Shown: positions 16,405 through 25,685, counted from the stretch's first letter. The stretch is DNA of 64,000 bases from Jannaschia formosa (GCF_003340555.1 NZ_QPLJ01000006.1:124001-188000), one strand, 5' to 3'. The notes: a model not told the origin generated them from the letters alone. Made by a program: numbers and translations.

Positions 16405-18371
16405 TCCGCCGGCACCGGCTGCGGTGTCGCCTTCCGGGCGCCCGCCGCCACGCGGTACCGCCGGTCGGTCAGCGACACGATCCCGCCCAGAGCCATGATG
16501 ATCGCGCCGCCCCAGACCCAGTTGGCGAAGGGCTTGATATAGACCCGCACGGCCCAGCCCCCGCCGGTCTGCGGATCGCCGATCACGGCATAGAAGTCAC
16601 GGGTGAAGCCGTTGTCGATGCCCGCCTCGGTCGTCGGCATCTGCGCGACCGGGTACACCCGCTTCTCGGCGGGCAGCACACCGATATCGCGCCCGTCCTC
16701 GTAGACATGCATCCGCGCGAGGGTCGATATGTAGTTCGGCCCCTGCACCCGGCTCACATCCTCCAGCACGATCTCATAGGCGCCCAGCGTCATGCGGTCG
16801 CCGATGTTCATGACCTCGATCTTCTCCTGCTCCCAGGTGACCAGCGCGGCGACCCCGAAGATCGTGATCCCGAGTCCGCCATGCGCCAGCGCCTTGCCCC
16901 AGTCGGCCCCCGGCAACCGCGTCAGCCGCGACAGCCGCCCCGAGAGCGGCCCCCGCCCCGTTCGCGACCAGAGATCGATCAGCGAGGCGACGACCAGCCA
17001 GACGCCAAGCGCGGCGCCCAGCGGGCCACCCAGCGACCGCTCGGTCTCCATCGCCCAGACCAGCCCGGCGACGGCGATGGCCAGCACGGCGGCGGGCAGC
17101 ATCTTGCGCATGGTTGCCCCCGTGCCCCGCTTCCACGGCAGGATCGAGCCCAGCGGCAGGATGATGGCCAGCGCGATGACGAAGGGCGTGAAGGCCGCGT
17201 TGAAGAAGGGCGGGCCGACCGACAGCTTCCGGTCGAAGGCCATCTCGGCGATCAGCGGCCAGATCGTGCCGATGAAGACGACGAAGCAGGCGACCGCCAG
17301 CAGCAGGTTGTTGGCGACCAGCGCGCTCTCGCGGCTGACCACGCCGAACACGCCCTTGGCCTGCATCGTCGGGGCCCGCCACGCGAACAGCGCCAGCGCG
17401 CCGCCGGTGAAGATCCCGAGGATGGCCAGGATATAGACCCCCCGCTCGGGGTCGTTGGCGAAGGCATGCACGCTGGTCAGGACGCCCGAGCGGACAATGA
17501 AGGTGCCGACCAGCGAGAAACCGAAGGCGAGGATGGCGAGCAGGATCGTCCAGGATTTCAGCGCCTCGCGCTTCTCGACCACGATGGCCGAATGAAGCAG
17601 GGCGGCGGCGATCAGCCAGGGCATGAACGAGGCGTTCTCGACGGGGTCCCAGAACCAGAACCCGCCCCAGCCGAGTTCGTAATAGGCCCACCACGACCCC
17701 AGCGCGATGCCGATGGTCAGGAACAGCCAGGCCGCCAGCGTCCAGGGCCGCACCCAGCGTCCCCAGGCCGCGTCGACCCGGCCCTCCAGCAACGCGGCGA
17801 CCGCGAAGCTGAACGCCATGCTGAGACCGACGTAGCCGAGGTAGAGGAACGGCGGGTGGAAGGCCAGGCCGGGGTCCTGAAGCAGCGGGTTCAGATCCTC
17901 GCCGTTGAAGGGCGGAACGGCCAGCCGCGTGAACGGGTTCGAGGTGAAGATGATGAAGGCGTAGAAGGCCACTCCGACGCTCGCCTGCACCCCAAGGACC
18001 CGGGCCCGCAGCGTCGGCGGCAACTGCTGCCCGAACCAGGCGGCGGCCGCCCCGAACAGCGCCAGGATCAGCACCCAGAGCAGCAGCGACCCTTCGTGAT
18101 TCCCCCAGACGCCGGTGACCTTGTAGAGCATCGGCTTGTCGGTGTGGGAGTTCAGGACGACCAGCCTGAGCGAGAAATCCGAGGTCACGAAGGCATAGGT
18201 CAGCGCCGCAAAACTGAACGCGACCAGCAGAACCTGCACTGTCGCGGCGGGCGAGGCGACGGCCATCCACCCGCTCCATCGGTAGTGGGCGCCGATCAGC
18301 GGGATCACCATCTGCACGAGCGCGGTGGCGAAGGCGAGGACGAGGGCGAAGTGGCCGAACTCTACGATCAT
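16401..18371 (-). CDS. ccmF: Heme lyase subunit CcmF/CycK
   Basis: 656-residue polytopic membrane protein, the core of the system I holocytochrome c synthetase. The tryptophan-rich WWD motif GWGGFWFWDPVENASFMPWL is present, with conserved histidines in the flanking helices and a long periplasmic domain near the C terminus (VYEDGRDIGVLPAEKRVYP). The ATG at 18371 begins the conserved MIVEFGHFAL; a 17-residue upstream extension is unlikely. Coupled to ccmH. ccmE is 8 kb away on the opposite strand. Confidence 0.96.
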   Translation of the reverse strand: MIVEFGHFALVLAFATALVQMVIPLIGAHYRWSGWMAVASPAATVQVLLVAFSFAALTYAFVTSDFSLRLVVLNSHTDKPMLYKVTGVWGNHEGSLLLWVLILALFGAAAAWFGQQLPPTLRARVLGVQASVGVAFYAFIIFTSNPFTRLAVPPFNGEDLNPLLQDPGLAFHPPFLYLGYVGLSMAFSFAVAALLEGRVDAAWGRWVRPWTLAAWLFLTIGIALGSWWAYYELGWGGFWFWDPVENASFMPWLIAAALLHSAIVVEKREALKSWTILLAILAFGFSLVGTFIVRSGVLTSVHAFANDPERGVYILAILGIFTGGALALFAWRAPTMQAKGVFGVVSRESALVANNLLLAVACFVVFIGTIWPLIAEMAFDRKLSVGPPFFNAAFTPFVIALAIILPLGSILPWKRGTGATMRKMLPAAVLAIAVAGLVWAMETERSLGGPLGAALGVWLVVASLIDLWSRTGRGPLSGRLSRLTRLPGADWGKALAHGGLGITIFGVAALVTWEQEKIEVMNIGDRMTLGAYEIVLEDVSRVQGPNYISTLARMHVYEDGRDIGVLPAEKRVYPVAQMPTTEAGIDNGFTRDFYAVIGDPQTGGGWAVRVYIKPFANWVWGGAIIMALGGIVSLTDRRYRVAAGARKATPQPVPAE

Positions 18372-18467
18372 GCCCCCGGTATAGGCGAGCCGCTTCGCCG
18401 CGCCAACGGGGTGCGGCGTCACGCCTGCGTCAGCGGGCCGCCCCGGAAGGCGGGCCGGATCGCCGGC

Positions 18468-19007
18468 TCAGCCGCCGCTCCGCGCCGCGCGCCATTCCGC
18501 AAGGGCGGCGTTGTCGTCCGCCTCCTCGACCTCCGGCCCGGCGACCTCCTCCGGCCGGTCCGGCGCGATCCAGGCGGAATGGACGGGCTCGGGCAGCTCC
18601 GGCGCCGGCGGCGCAGAGGGCCCGCGCGCGTAATGCAGCTCCCGCGCACCGAAGTAGAAGCCCACGATCGCGCCCAGCAGCCACCACAGCGGGTCCGGCA
18701 CATAACCCAGCCCCTCCATCCGCGCGGCGAAACCCACGGGCTCGGCCATGGCATAGACGAACAGCCCCAGCGTCCCGAGCGCCAGCAGCGGTCGCGGCAG
18801 GCGGTTGAGCCCGTCCACCACCCGGTCGAACAGCCCCCGCTTGGGCAGCGCGAACTCCGCGCCCAGCTGGTCCAGCGCGGCCTTCCGGCCCGCATGGACC
18901 AGCGCCTGGCCCTCGGTGGCGTTGGGGACGAAGACCTCCGACAGCCCCTGCGCCGCCCGGCCCAGCGTCGCCACCGCGCCGCCCGCGCGGGCGAGTCCCC
19001 CGATCAT
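18468..19007 (-). CDS. GTA-type holin (3TM holin family)
   Basis: 179 residues resembling the GTA_holin_3TM family. Two clear hydrophobic segments are seen (PLLALGTLGLFVYAMAEPVG and PLWWLLGAIVGFYFGARELH), with a positively charged N-terminal helical region and an acidic C-terminal tail. The ATG at 19007 overlaps the endolysin stop as ATGA; another ATG lies two codons upstream. In Rhodobacter capsulatus the equivalent pair releases GTA particles by lysing a small subset of cells; same role inferred here. Confidence 0.88.
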   Translation of the reverse strand: MIGGLARAGGAVATLGRAAQGLSEVFVPNATEGQALVHAGRKAALDQLGAEFALPKRGLFDRVVDGLNRLPRPLLALGTLGLFVYAMAEPVGFAARMEGLGYVPDPLWWLLGAIVGFYFGARELHYARGPSAPPAPELPEPVHSAWIAPDRPEEVAGPEVEEADDNAALAEWRAARSGG

Positions 19008-19615
19008 CCCCATGCCGCCACCCGTGCCTTGTGCTGCGCCTCGCTCAGGTGGTGGCGCGGCGAGATGAACTCCTCGGCGCGCCGGATCCAGCCGCCCTTG
19101 CCGCCATCCCGCCGCCGCGCGTATTTCCGCGAGGCCGGGCGCCGGTCTGCGAGCGCGTAATAGTAGTTGCGCCGCGCGATTCCGTAGGCGTCGGCGATGT
19201 GGTCCGGCGCCTCCTCGGCGGCTTCGCGGGCCGCAGCGGCCGTGCGCGGCCCCAGCGCCCCGTCGACCGCGACGCGCTGCCCCATCCGGTTCAGCAGCCG
19301 CTGAAGGATGCGCACGGCATTGTCGCCGGCGTTCACATACATGTCGAAGACGCTGGCCTGCAGCGCCTCGGGCAGCAGGTCGATGCGCGGGCGGGCGAAA
19401 TAGTGCTCCATGAAGATGTCGGTCGCCTGCGCGCGGCTTACCCGGCGGACATCGGCCGCGTCCACGTCCCCGTCGCCGTCGAGATCCAGACCGAGGCGCC
19501 GCATCGTGTGGATGGTGACGCCGTGATTCGTCGCCCCTCCGGGGTCGTCCGGGTCGTTCACGTAGCCGCCCTCGCGGGCGACGATCTCCTCTGCGATGGA
19601 TCTGACGCTGTGCAT
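19004..19615 (-). CDS. GTA-type endolysin, holin-associated N-acetylmuramidase (GH108)
   Basis: 203 residues of the glycosyl hydrolase 108 family. Catalytic Glu is in AREGGYVNDPDDPGGATNHG near residue 15. An EF-hand-like Asp-rich stretch (LDLDGDGDVDAADVRRV) interrupts the domain near residue 45. The C-terminal peptidoglycan-binding part carries DGALGPRTAAAAREA. It has no signal peptide, so export needs the coupled holin. Placed directly upstream of the holin gene and about 7 kb from the GTA structural cluster. Confidence 0.92.
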   Translation of the reverse strand: MHSVRSIAEEIVAREGGYVNDPDDPGGATNHGVTIHTMRRLGLDLDGDGDVDAADVRRVSRAQATDIFMEHYFARPRIDLLPEALQASVFDMYVNAGDNAVRILQRLLNRMGQRVAVDGALGPRTAAAAREAAEEAPDHIADAYGIARRNYYYALADRRPASRKYARRRDGGKGGWIRRAEEFISPRHHLSEAQHKARVAAWG

Positions 19616-19719
19616 GACCGCTCCCTTCCCGTGGTCCGAGGAAGCAAGCGGCTAAGGCCGAGCACGGGGTCGCTCAATTGCGGGTAAAGGCGGGGTTAAC
19701 GCCCCGGGGGCGGCGCGCG

Positions 19720-20946
19720 CTACTCCGCGCGCACCGCCGTCAGCGCCACGTCCAGCGCCACCCCGAACCCGACGGAGCTTTCGTCGGGATAGGTCTCTCC
19801 CATCCCGAAATCGCGCCGGTCGAGCGAGGCCTGTCCTGTCATGGCCGCGCGGTCGCCTTCGATCTCCAGCGTGAAGGGGAGTCGCAACGGGATCTCGACG
19901 CCGCGCAGGTCCAGCGTGCCGTCCGCGACATAGTCTTCGCCGTCTGCCAGGATCGTGGCCGAGAAGGTCGCCTGCGGATACTCGCCCGAGGCGAGGAACT
20001 CCGCCCCCGTCGCCTGCTCCGAGACGGAGCCCAGCGTCAGCGACCCCGTCGAGACTCCGACCTCGACCGTGCCGAAGCTGCCGTCCGCGCGCGGCGTCTC
20101 GTCGAAGTCGATCGCCGCCTGCCAGTCTCTAAAGGTGCCGGTGACGGGCGAGCCCAGCTGCGTGACGGTGATCGACAGCGTCCCCTCCTCGACGGTCCAG
20201 GTCGACACACCCTCGACGGAGGCCGCCTGCGCCTCGACCGCCTGAACCCCCTGCGGCGCGATGGCGAAGCCCGCGCCCAGCGCCACCGCCCAGACCGCCA
20301 GCGCCGCGACGAAGGGCGCGACATGGGCCTTGCCCCCGGCCAGCGGCCCCGGATCGGCGCCGCGCCACATCCGCGCGAAGGTCGAATCCCTGTCGACGAA
20401 CAGGTGCTTCAGCGCCCCCGCGATGTGCAGCGCCAGCGCGATCACCAGCACCCGCTCGAAGGTCATGTGCAGCACGGCCAGGCGCGCCGAAAGCTCCGGA
20501 TCCTTCGGCAGGAAGGGCAGCGACTGCCCGAACGGCCACCAGATCGGCGCGAAACCCTCGGCGGTGGCGTGATGCGCCCAGCCCAACAGCGGCACCAGCA
20601 GCAGAGAGCCGTAGAGCAGCCAGTGGACCGCCGAGGCCGCGAAGGTCTCCACCTTGCGGTCGGGATGCAGCGGCGCGGGGCGCGGCTGGCTCAGCGCCCA
20701 GGCGATGCGGGCGAGCGCGACGAAGAAGATCGTGACGCCGACCGTCTTGTGGAAGCTGAACAGGAAGGCCTTGCGCGCCAGCGCCTCGTCGCTGTCGAAC
20801 GGCGCATCATGAGCGATCACGCCCAGCGCAATGACCGTGGGGATCAGCAGGGCGATGGCCCAATGGAAGGCGCGCTCCACCCAACCATAGGTCGAGGGCG
20901 TGTTGGTCGCGGCGCTGCGCGTCGGCGCGGCGGTATCGGTCGGCAT
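19720..20946 (-). CDS. Cytochrome b561 - YceI fusion protein
   Basis: 408 residues. Residues ~20-215 form a four-helix cytochrome b561-type domain with heme-ligand histidine candidates in VERAFHWAIAL, FSFHKTVGV, SAVHWLLYG and IALALHIAGALKH. After a further hydrophobic segment (~230-250), residues ~265-405 form a YceI lipocalin-like domain (STWTVEEGTLSITVTQLG, SVGFGVALDVALTAVR) that binds isoprenoid-type lipids. The fusion suggests membrane electron transfer involving a quinone-like ligand; this is inferred. Start MPTDTAAP at 20946. Divergent from fabD. Confidence 0.88.
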   Translation of the reverse strand: MPTDTAAPTRSAATNTPSTYGWVERAFHWAIALLIPTVIALGVIAHDAPFDSDEALARKAFLFSFHKTVGVTIFFVALARIAWALSQPRPAPLHPDRKVETFAASAVHWLLYGSLLLVPLLGWAHHATAEGFAPIWWPFGQSLPFLPKDPELSARLAVLHMTFERVLVIALALHIAGALKHLFVDRDSTFARMWRGADPGPLAGGKAHVAPFVAALAVWAVALGAGFAIAPQGVQAVEAQAASVEGVSTWTVEEGTLSITVTQLGSPVTGTFRDWQAAIDFDETPRADGSFGTVEVGVSTGSLTLGSVSEQATGAEFLASGEYPQATFSATILADGEDYVADGTLDLRGVEIPLRLPFTLEIEGDRAAMTGQASLDRRDFGMGETYPDESSVGFGVALDVALTAVRAE

Positions 20947-21096
20947 GGCGGTGTCTCCGAATTTTCCGCCGCAATCTGCCCGCATCGGCGAGTCCGGCCA
21001 ATTGCAAATGCCGCACAGCGTCCGTGCGCCGCGCCCCCAGCTTGAAGCGTGGCGCCCCGCCCGCTAGACGAGCCTGACCTTGAGGGAGGGGCCGAG

Positions 21097-22038
21097 ATGA
21101 GAGCCTTCGTGTTTCCGGGCCAGGGCGCCCAGACCATCGGCATGGGGCGAGAGCTGGCCGATGCCTACCCGGCCGCCCGCGCCGTCTTCGACGCGGTGGA
21201 CGCCGCGCTGGGGGAGGACCTGTCCGGCCTGATCTGGTCCGGCAGCATCGACGACCTGACCCTGACCCGCAACGCCCAGCCCGCGCTGATGGCGACCTCC
21301 ATCGCCGCGCTCCGCGCGCTGGAGGCCGAGGGCGTCTCGGTCGCGAGGCACGCCGCCTACGTGGCCGGGCACTCGCTGGGCGAGTATTCCGCCCTCGTCG
21401 CCGCCGGCGCGCTGGACCTGGGCGACGCGGCCCGGCTCCTGCGCATCCGCGGCGAGGCGATGCAATCCGCCGTGCCCGTCGGCGAAGGCGCGATGGCCGC
21501 CCTGCTCGGCATGGGCTTCGAGGAGGCGCAGGCCGTCGCCCGCGACGCCGCCGACGGGCAGGTCCTCCAGGCCGCCAACGACAACGATCCGACGCAGGTC
21601 GTCATCTCCGGCCACCGCGCAGCGGTCGAGCGGGCCGTGGCGCTGGCGAAGGACCGCGGCGCCAAACGCGCCATGCTGCTGCCCGTCTCCGCCCCGTTCC
21701 ATTGCCAGCTCATGGACCCGGCAGCCGACGTGATGGCGGAGGCGCTGGACGACGTGGAGATCGCTGATCCGGTCGTCCCGCTGATCGCCAACGTCACGGC
21801 CGAGCCCGCCAGCGACTCGACCCGTATCCGGTCGCTGCTGGTCGACCAGGTCACCGGCTCCGTCCGCTGGCGCGAAAGCGTCCTGACCCTCGCGAATAGC
21901 GGCGTCACCGAGATCTGGGAGATCGGGGCGGGCAAGGCCCTGTCCGGCATGATCCGCCGCATCGACAAGTCCATCGCCACCCGCGCCATCGGCACGCCTG
22001 CCGAGGTCGCCGAGGCCGCCGCCGCGTTGCGAGGCTGA
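21097..22038 (+). CDS. fabD: Malonyl-CoA:ACP transacylase
   Basis: 313 residues. Transfers malonyl from CoA to ACP, the entry step for fatty acid elongation. Starts MRAFVFPGQGAQTIGMG (FPGQGAQ signature), active-site Ser in AGHSLGEYSALVA, the catalytic His region in VSAPFHCQLM, and GPGKAL-type motif as IGAGKALSGM. The ATG at 21097 follows GAGGGAGGGG. It is the first gene of a plus-strand run, but the next gene is not fabG. Confidence 0.97.
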   Translation: MRAFVFPGQGAQTIGMGRELADAYPAARAVFDAVDAALGEDLSGLIWSGSIDDLTLTRNAQPALMATSIAALRALEAEGVSVARHAAYVAGHSLGEYSALVAAGALDLGDAARLLRIRGEAMQSAVPVGEGAMAALLGMGFEEAQAVARDAADGQVLQAANDNDPTQVVISGHRAAVERAVALAKDRGAKRAMLLPVSAPFHCQLMDPAADVMAEALDDVEIADPVVPLIANVTAEPASDSTRIRSLLVDQVTGSVRWRESVLTLANSGVTEIWEIGAGKALSGMIRRIDKSIATRAIGTPAEVAEAAAALRG

Positions 22039-22074
22039 CGCTCCAATTCCGCGACGCGCGACGGAGGATCGGCC

Positions 22075-23538
22075 ATGACCGCCACCGCCAAGCCCTGGCA
22101 TCACTTCGTCAACGCCTTCGCCGAGGCGCTGGCGAAGGACGACCGGGAGGCGTTCCGTGCCGCGCTCCAGACCGCGCTTTCGGGCGAGGACGTCACGCTC
22201 GACTACGAGAACCGCCTGCTGATCGACGGGAACGAGGCAGGCCGGGCCTATAACGCGATGGGTCAGTCCGACATGGGACTCTACCTGATCCTCGCGGGGG
22301 CGCAGTGGGACGTGCCCAAGTGGATCGACGGCGGCATGGCCGCCTTCCGCGTCATGCTGACCGACCACGAGGCGGGCGGCCTCGGCCTGCTCGACCTGGA
22401 GGCCGAGACGGCATGGTTCGCGGGCCTGACCTCCCGCAGCGCGGACACGATCGGCGGCACGCTGAACAAGCATCTCTACGCCGCGCGCCAGATCCTCCTC
22501 GCCGCAGACGTGCTGGAGGAGGTCGGGCGCCCGGACGCTGCCGCGCTCTACCAGCGCGCCGGAGAGGCCGGGCTGCGAAAGATGGTCCTCGGGGAGCATG
22601 GCCCGCGGCTCGCGGACTTCTTCGTGCACGATCAGGCCGGAGAGCCGGTGCTGAACGCCTGGGCCTATTACCGCGTCGACGACGCCGACCCGTCGCGCCC
22701 CGCCTATGTCCGACGGGACGTCCTGAACGCCGAGTATCACGGCTTCGACATGAAGCTCATCCATCAGGTCGCGGCCCTGGTCGGTCCCGAATTCGACTGG
22801 GCGCCCTTCCATGCGACGCAGGTCGACGGGCTGACCGCCTTCGGCGCCATGCTGGAGGTCGTGCTGAACAAGCTCGACAGCGGCGGGATGGAGGTCGGCA
22901 CGCCGGTCCCGCTCGGCCAGTTCACCCGCAGCCCGGACGGGGACGAAGACCTGCCGAGCCCGGAGGCCATGGCCTGGTTCGAGAGCTTCCTTCCGGCCCC
23001 TGACATCGAGGGGACTGGGGCGGCGGAGCGTCTGCGCGGGACCTCTGGCGCCGACAGCATCGTCGCGATGGGCGGCGGCGACCGGATCGACGGGGGCGCA
23101 GGCGACGACCGGGTGCGCGGCGGCGACGGGGACGACCGGATCGCCGGGGGCGACGGCGCGGACCGGCTGAACGGCGGTCAGGGCGACGACACGCTGATCG
23201 GGTCCGCAGGCGACGACGTGCTGATCGGCGGGCCCGGCGCGGATGCCTTCGCCTTCGTCGCCACCGGGGGCGTGGATCGGGTGCTGGACTTCGGCGCGGG
23301 CGACCGGCTCGCCCTCGACGACCGCTTCCTCGGCGGTGCGGGCACCACGCGGCCGCGGCCGCTGGATCCTTTCGTCTTCGCCATCGGCGAGGCGACGCCA
23401 GAGACCCGCGTGCTCTATGACCCGCGGACCGGCCTCCTGTCGGTCGATTTCGACGGCGCGGGGCCGGACGCCCCACGCGCCGTCGCGATTCTGAGCGGGG
23501 CGCCGACGCTCGACGCCTCGGACCTCCTGCTGTTCTGA
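22075..23538 (+). CDS. RTX-repeat protein with unknown N-terminal domain
   Basis: 487 residues with no N-terminal signal peptide. Residues 1-310 are mostly helical and resemble an alpha/alpha-barrel (LNKHLYAARQILLAADVLEE; GFDMKLIHQVAALVG), possibly a carbohydrate-active fold, but no family is certain. Residues ~320-390 carry calcium-binding nonapeptide repeats (GGGDRIDGGAGDDRVRGGDG and GGQGDDTLIGSAGDD), followed by a C-terminal strand region ending LDASDLLLF, as in type I secretion signals. It sits between fabD and fabG, 36 and 22 bases from them. No type I secretion genes are nearby. Confidence 0.85.
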   Translation: MTATAKPWHHFVNAFAEALAKDDREAFRAALQTALSGEDVTLDYENRLLIDGNEAGRAYNAMGQSDMGLYLILAGAQWDVPKWIDGGMAAFRVMLTDHEAGGLGLLDLEAETAWFAGLTSRSADTIGGTLNKHLYAARQILLAADVLEEVGRPDAAALYQRAGEAGLRKMVLGEHGPRLADFFVHDQAGEPVLNAWAYYRVDDADPSRPAYVRRDVLNAEYHGFDMKLIHQVAALVGPEFDWAPFHATQVDGLTAFGAMLEVVLNKLDSGGMEVGTPVPLGQFTRSPDGDEDLPSPEAMAWFESFLPAPDIEGTGAAERLRGTSGADSIVAMGGGDRIDGGAGDDRVRGGDGDDRIAGGDGADRLNGGQGDDTLIGSAGDDVLIGGPGADAFAFVATGGVDRVLDFGAGDRLALDDRFLGGAGTTRPRPLDPFVFAIGEATPETRVLYDPRTGLLSVDFDGAGPDAPRAVAILSGAPTLDASDLLLF

Positions 23539-23560
23539 TCACATGAAGAAAGGCCCATAG

Positions 23561-24298
23561 ATGTTTGACCTAACAGGAAAGTCGGCGCTCATAACCGGCG
23601 CATCGGGCGGCATCGGCGCCGCCATCGCCACCGCGCTCCACGGCGCGGGCGCGACCGTCGGCCTGTCCGGCACGCGCGAGGATCCTCTCAACGCCCTCGC
23701 CGGGACGCTCGGCGAGCGCGCCCATGTCCTGCCCTGCGACCTGTCCGACGCCGAGGCGGTCAACGCGCTGCCGAAGCGCGCGACAGAGGCGATGGGCGCC
23801 GTCGACATCCTGGTGAACAACGCCGGCATCACCCGCGACAACCTGTTCATGCGCATGTCCGAGGAGGAGTGGCAGTCGGTGCTCGACGTCAACCTGACCT
23901 CGGCCTTCCGCCTGTCGAAGGGCGTGATGCGCGGGATGATGAAGGCCCGCTGGGGCCGGATCGTGAACATCAGCTCCATCGTCGGCGCGACCGGCAATCC
24001 GGGCCAGGCGAACTATGCCGCCTCCAAGGCCGGCATGGTCGGCATGGCGAAGTCGCTCGCCTACGAGGTCGCCTCTCGCGGGATCACCGTCAACGCCGTC
24101 GCGCCGGGCTTCATCGCGACGCCGATGACCGACAAGCTGACCGACGAGCAGAAGGCGAAGATCGACGCGCAGATTCCCGCCGGCCGCATGGGAAAGCCGG
24201 AAGAGATCGCGGCGGCGACGCTCTACCTCGCGTCGCCCGAGGCGGCCTATGTCACCGGCACGGTGCTGCACGTGAACGGCGGAATGGCGATGCTCTGA
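23561..24298 (+). CDS. fabG: 3-oxoacyl-ACP reductase
   Basis: 245-residue SDR enzyme reducing beta-ketoacyl-ACP with NADPH. TGASGGIG cofactor motif near residue 12, NNAGITRDN, catalytic Ser in ISSIVGATGNPG, and the YxxxK pair in NYAASKAGMVG. The C terminus GTVLHVNGGMAML is typical FabG. Very close to the RTX gene stop (22 bases). Followed by 180 bases before acpP. Confidence 0.97.
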   Translation: MFDLTGKSALITGASGGIGAAIATALHGAGATVGLSGTREDPLNALAGTLGERAHVLPCDLSDAEAVNALPKRATEAMGAVDILVNNAGITRDNLFMRMSEEEWQSVLDVNLTSAFRLSKGVMRGMMKARWGRIVNISSIVGATGNPGQANYAASKAGMVGMAKSLAYEVASRGITVNAVAPGFIATPMTDKLTDEQKAKIDAQIPAGRMGKPEEIAAATLYLASPEAAYVTGTVLHVNGGMAML

Positions 24299-24478
24299 CG
24301 GCGTCAATCGGCGGCCCGACAAAGGATTTGCCATCCTGTCGCACCGCCGCTAGAGGAGGCGCACATTTTCCCGGGGGGCTTGACGGCCGACCCGACGTTC
24401 ACACATTCGTGAGCGGCCCGGCATGGGGCCAACATGCGCAGACAGGGCCAGGAACGGCCGCAAGGTAGGGATGAGAGC
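24299..24478 (+). promoter_or_regulatory. acpP upstream region with candidate promoter
   Basis: 180 bases. TTGACG at 24380-24385 is followed after 16 bases by CACATT (24402-24407), placing a start about 65 bases before acpP. A separate promoter for acpP is common because acyl carrier protein is needed in great excess. The stretch ATTTTCCCGGGGGG just before the -35 resembles motifs at 29469 and 50602. The promoter call is by eye. Confidence 0.4.
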
Positions 24479-24715
24479 ATGAGCGACAACATCGAAGAGC
24501 GCGTCCGCCAGAAGGTCGTCGAGCATCTGGGCGTCGAAGAGGACAAGGTCGTGGCCAATGCCTCGTTCATCGACGACCTGGGCGCCGACTCGCTCGACAC
24601 CGTCGAGCTCGTGATGGCGTTCGAGGAAGAGTTCGGCATCGAGATCCCCGACGACGCGGCCGAGTCGATCCAGACCTTCGGTGACGCCGTGACCTTCATC
24701 AAGGCCAACACCTGA
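24479..24715 (+). CDS. acpP: Acyl carrier protein
   Basis: 78 residues, acidic. The phosphopantetheine attachment Ser is in [18 protein letters not shown] near residue 37. Starts [19 protein letters not shown], usual for alphaproteobacteria. An upstream in-frame ATG at 24434 is not used by homologues. Followed 24 bases later by a strong terminator, so transcription mostly ends here. Confidence 0.98.
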   Translation: MSDNIEERVRQKVVEHLGVEEDKVVANASFIDDLGADSLDTVELVMAFEEEFGIEIPDDAAESIQTFGDAVTFIKANT

Positions 24716-24739
24716 CAGCCTCTCGCAGTCGAGACGAAC

Positions 24740-24763
24740 GGGCGCCCTGGTGGCGCCCTTTTT
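24740..24763 (+). terminator. Intrinsic terminator after acpP
   Basis: 7-bp stem GGGCGCC / GGCGCCC with loop CTGGT, followed by five T. A clear factor-independent terminator. Confidence 0.9.
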
Positions 24764-24812
24764 CGTGGCCGGCTGTCATGGAACCGTCACCTCTGCCCCG
24801 TTAAACCGGCCC

Positions 24813-25685
24813 ATGGTCCGATCCGTCGCCAGCGACATCACCTATGCCACCGGCGCCCGCTCGGCCTCCGGCCGGCTGCTGATCCGGGGGATGGAGGCGC
24901 TCGGCGGCCGGACGATCCTGCTGCGCCGGGCCGAGGGCTATGACCGGGCCGTCGCCGGCGGCGCCGTCTTCTGGGAGGAGATGGCGCAGCGTTACGGCCT
25001 GCGCCCGCAGATCCTGCGCGGGCGTCTCGACGCGATCCCCTCCACCGGGCCCGTCGTCGTCGTCGCCAACCACCCATACGGCATCCTTGACGGGCTGGTC
25101 CTGTCGCTGCTGCTCAGCCGGGCGCGGCCGGGCGGCTTCAAGGTCATCGCCAACGACGTCTTCCTGCGGTCGCCGGACCTGGCCGACGTCGTCCTGCCGG
25201 TCTCCTTCGACGGCACCCGCGACGGGCAGGAGGTCAACCTGGCCATGCGCCGCGCCGCGCTGTCCTTCCTCGCCGACGGCGGCATCGTCGGCGTCTTTCC
25301 GGGCGGCGCCGTCTCGACCGCGCAGCGCCCGCTCGGGCGGGCGATGGACCCGCCCTGGCGGGGCTTCTCGGCCAAGCTGATCCGCAAGTCGGGGGCCACC
25401 GTCGTGCCGATCCATTTCGAGGGCGCCAATTCGCGCCTGTTCCAGCTCGCCTCGCATCTGCACGCGACGCTGCGCCTCGGCCTGCTGATCCGGGAGTTCC
25501 GCGCCCGCACCGACGGGCCGGTCCGGTTCTCGGTCGGCGCGCCCATCCCGCCGCAACAGATCGCCGCACATTCCGGCACCCAGACGGAGCTGATGGACTG
25601 GCTCCGCCGGAAGACCTATGAAGCCGGAGGAGCGACGCCCGATCCGGGCTTCGACTGGGACAGACAGAGGGCGGGCTGCACCTGA
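24813..25685 (+). CDS. Lysophospholipid/glycerol acyltransferase family protein
   Basis: 290 residues of the PlsC superfamily. The acyltransferase box is NHPYGILDG near residue 85 (N-H-x4-D, the usual HX4D), followed by the substrate-binding region [15 protein letters not shown] and [19 protein letters not shown]. Such proteins acylate lysophospholipids or lyso-ornithine lipids; the acceptor cannot be told. Located right after the acpP terminator and 23 bases before murI. Confidence 0.85.
   Translation: MVRSVASDITYATGARSASGRLLIRGMEALGGRTILLRRAEGYDRAVAGGAVFWEEMAQRYGLRPQILRGRLDAIPSTGPVVVVANHPYGILDGLVLSLLLSRARPGGFKVIANDVFLRSPDLADVVLPVSFDGTRDGQEVNLAMRRAALSFLADGGIVGVFPGGAVSTAQRPLGRAMDPPWRGFSAKLIRKSGATVVPIHFEGANSRLFQLASHLHATLRLGLLIREFRARTDGPVRFSVGAPIPPQQIAAHSGTQTELMDWLRRKTYEAGGATPDPGFDWDRQRAGCT

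Noticed and set aside
15873-19160. 1095-residue plus-strand open frame
   Set aside because: Runs antisense through ccmH, ccmF, holin and endolysin, all of which have strong motifs in the minus strand.
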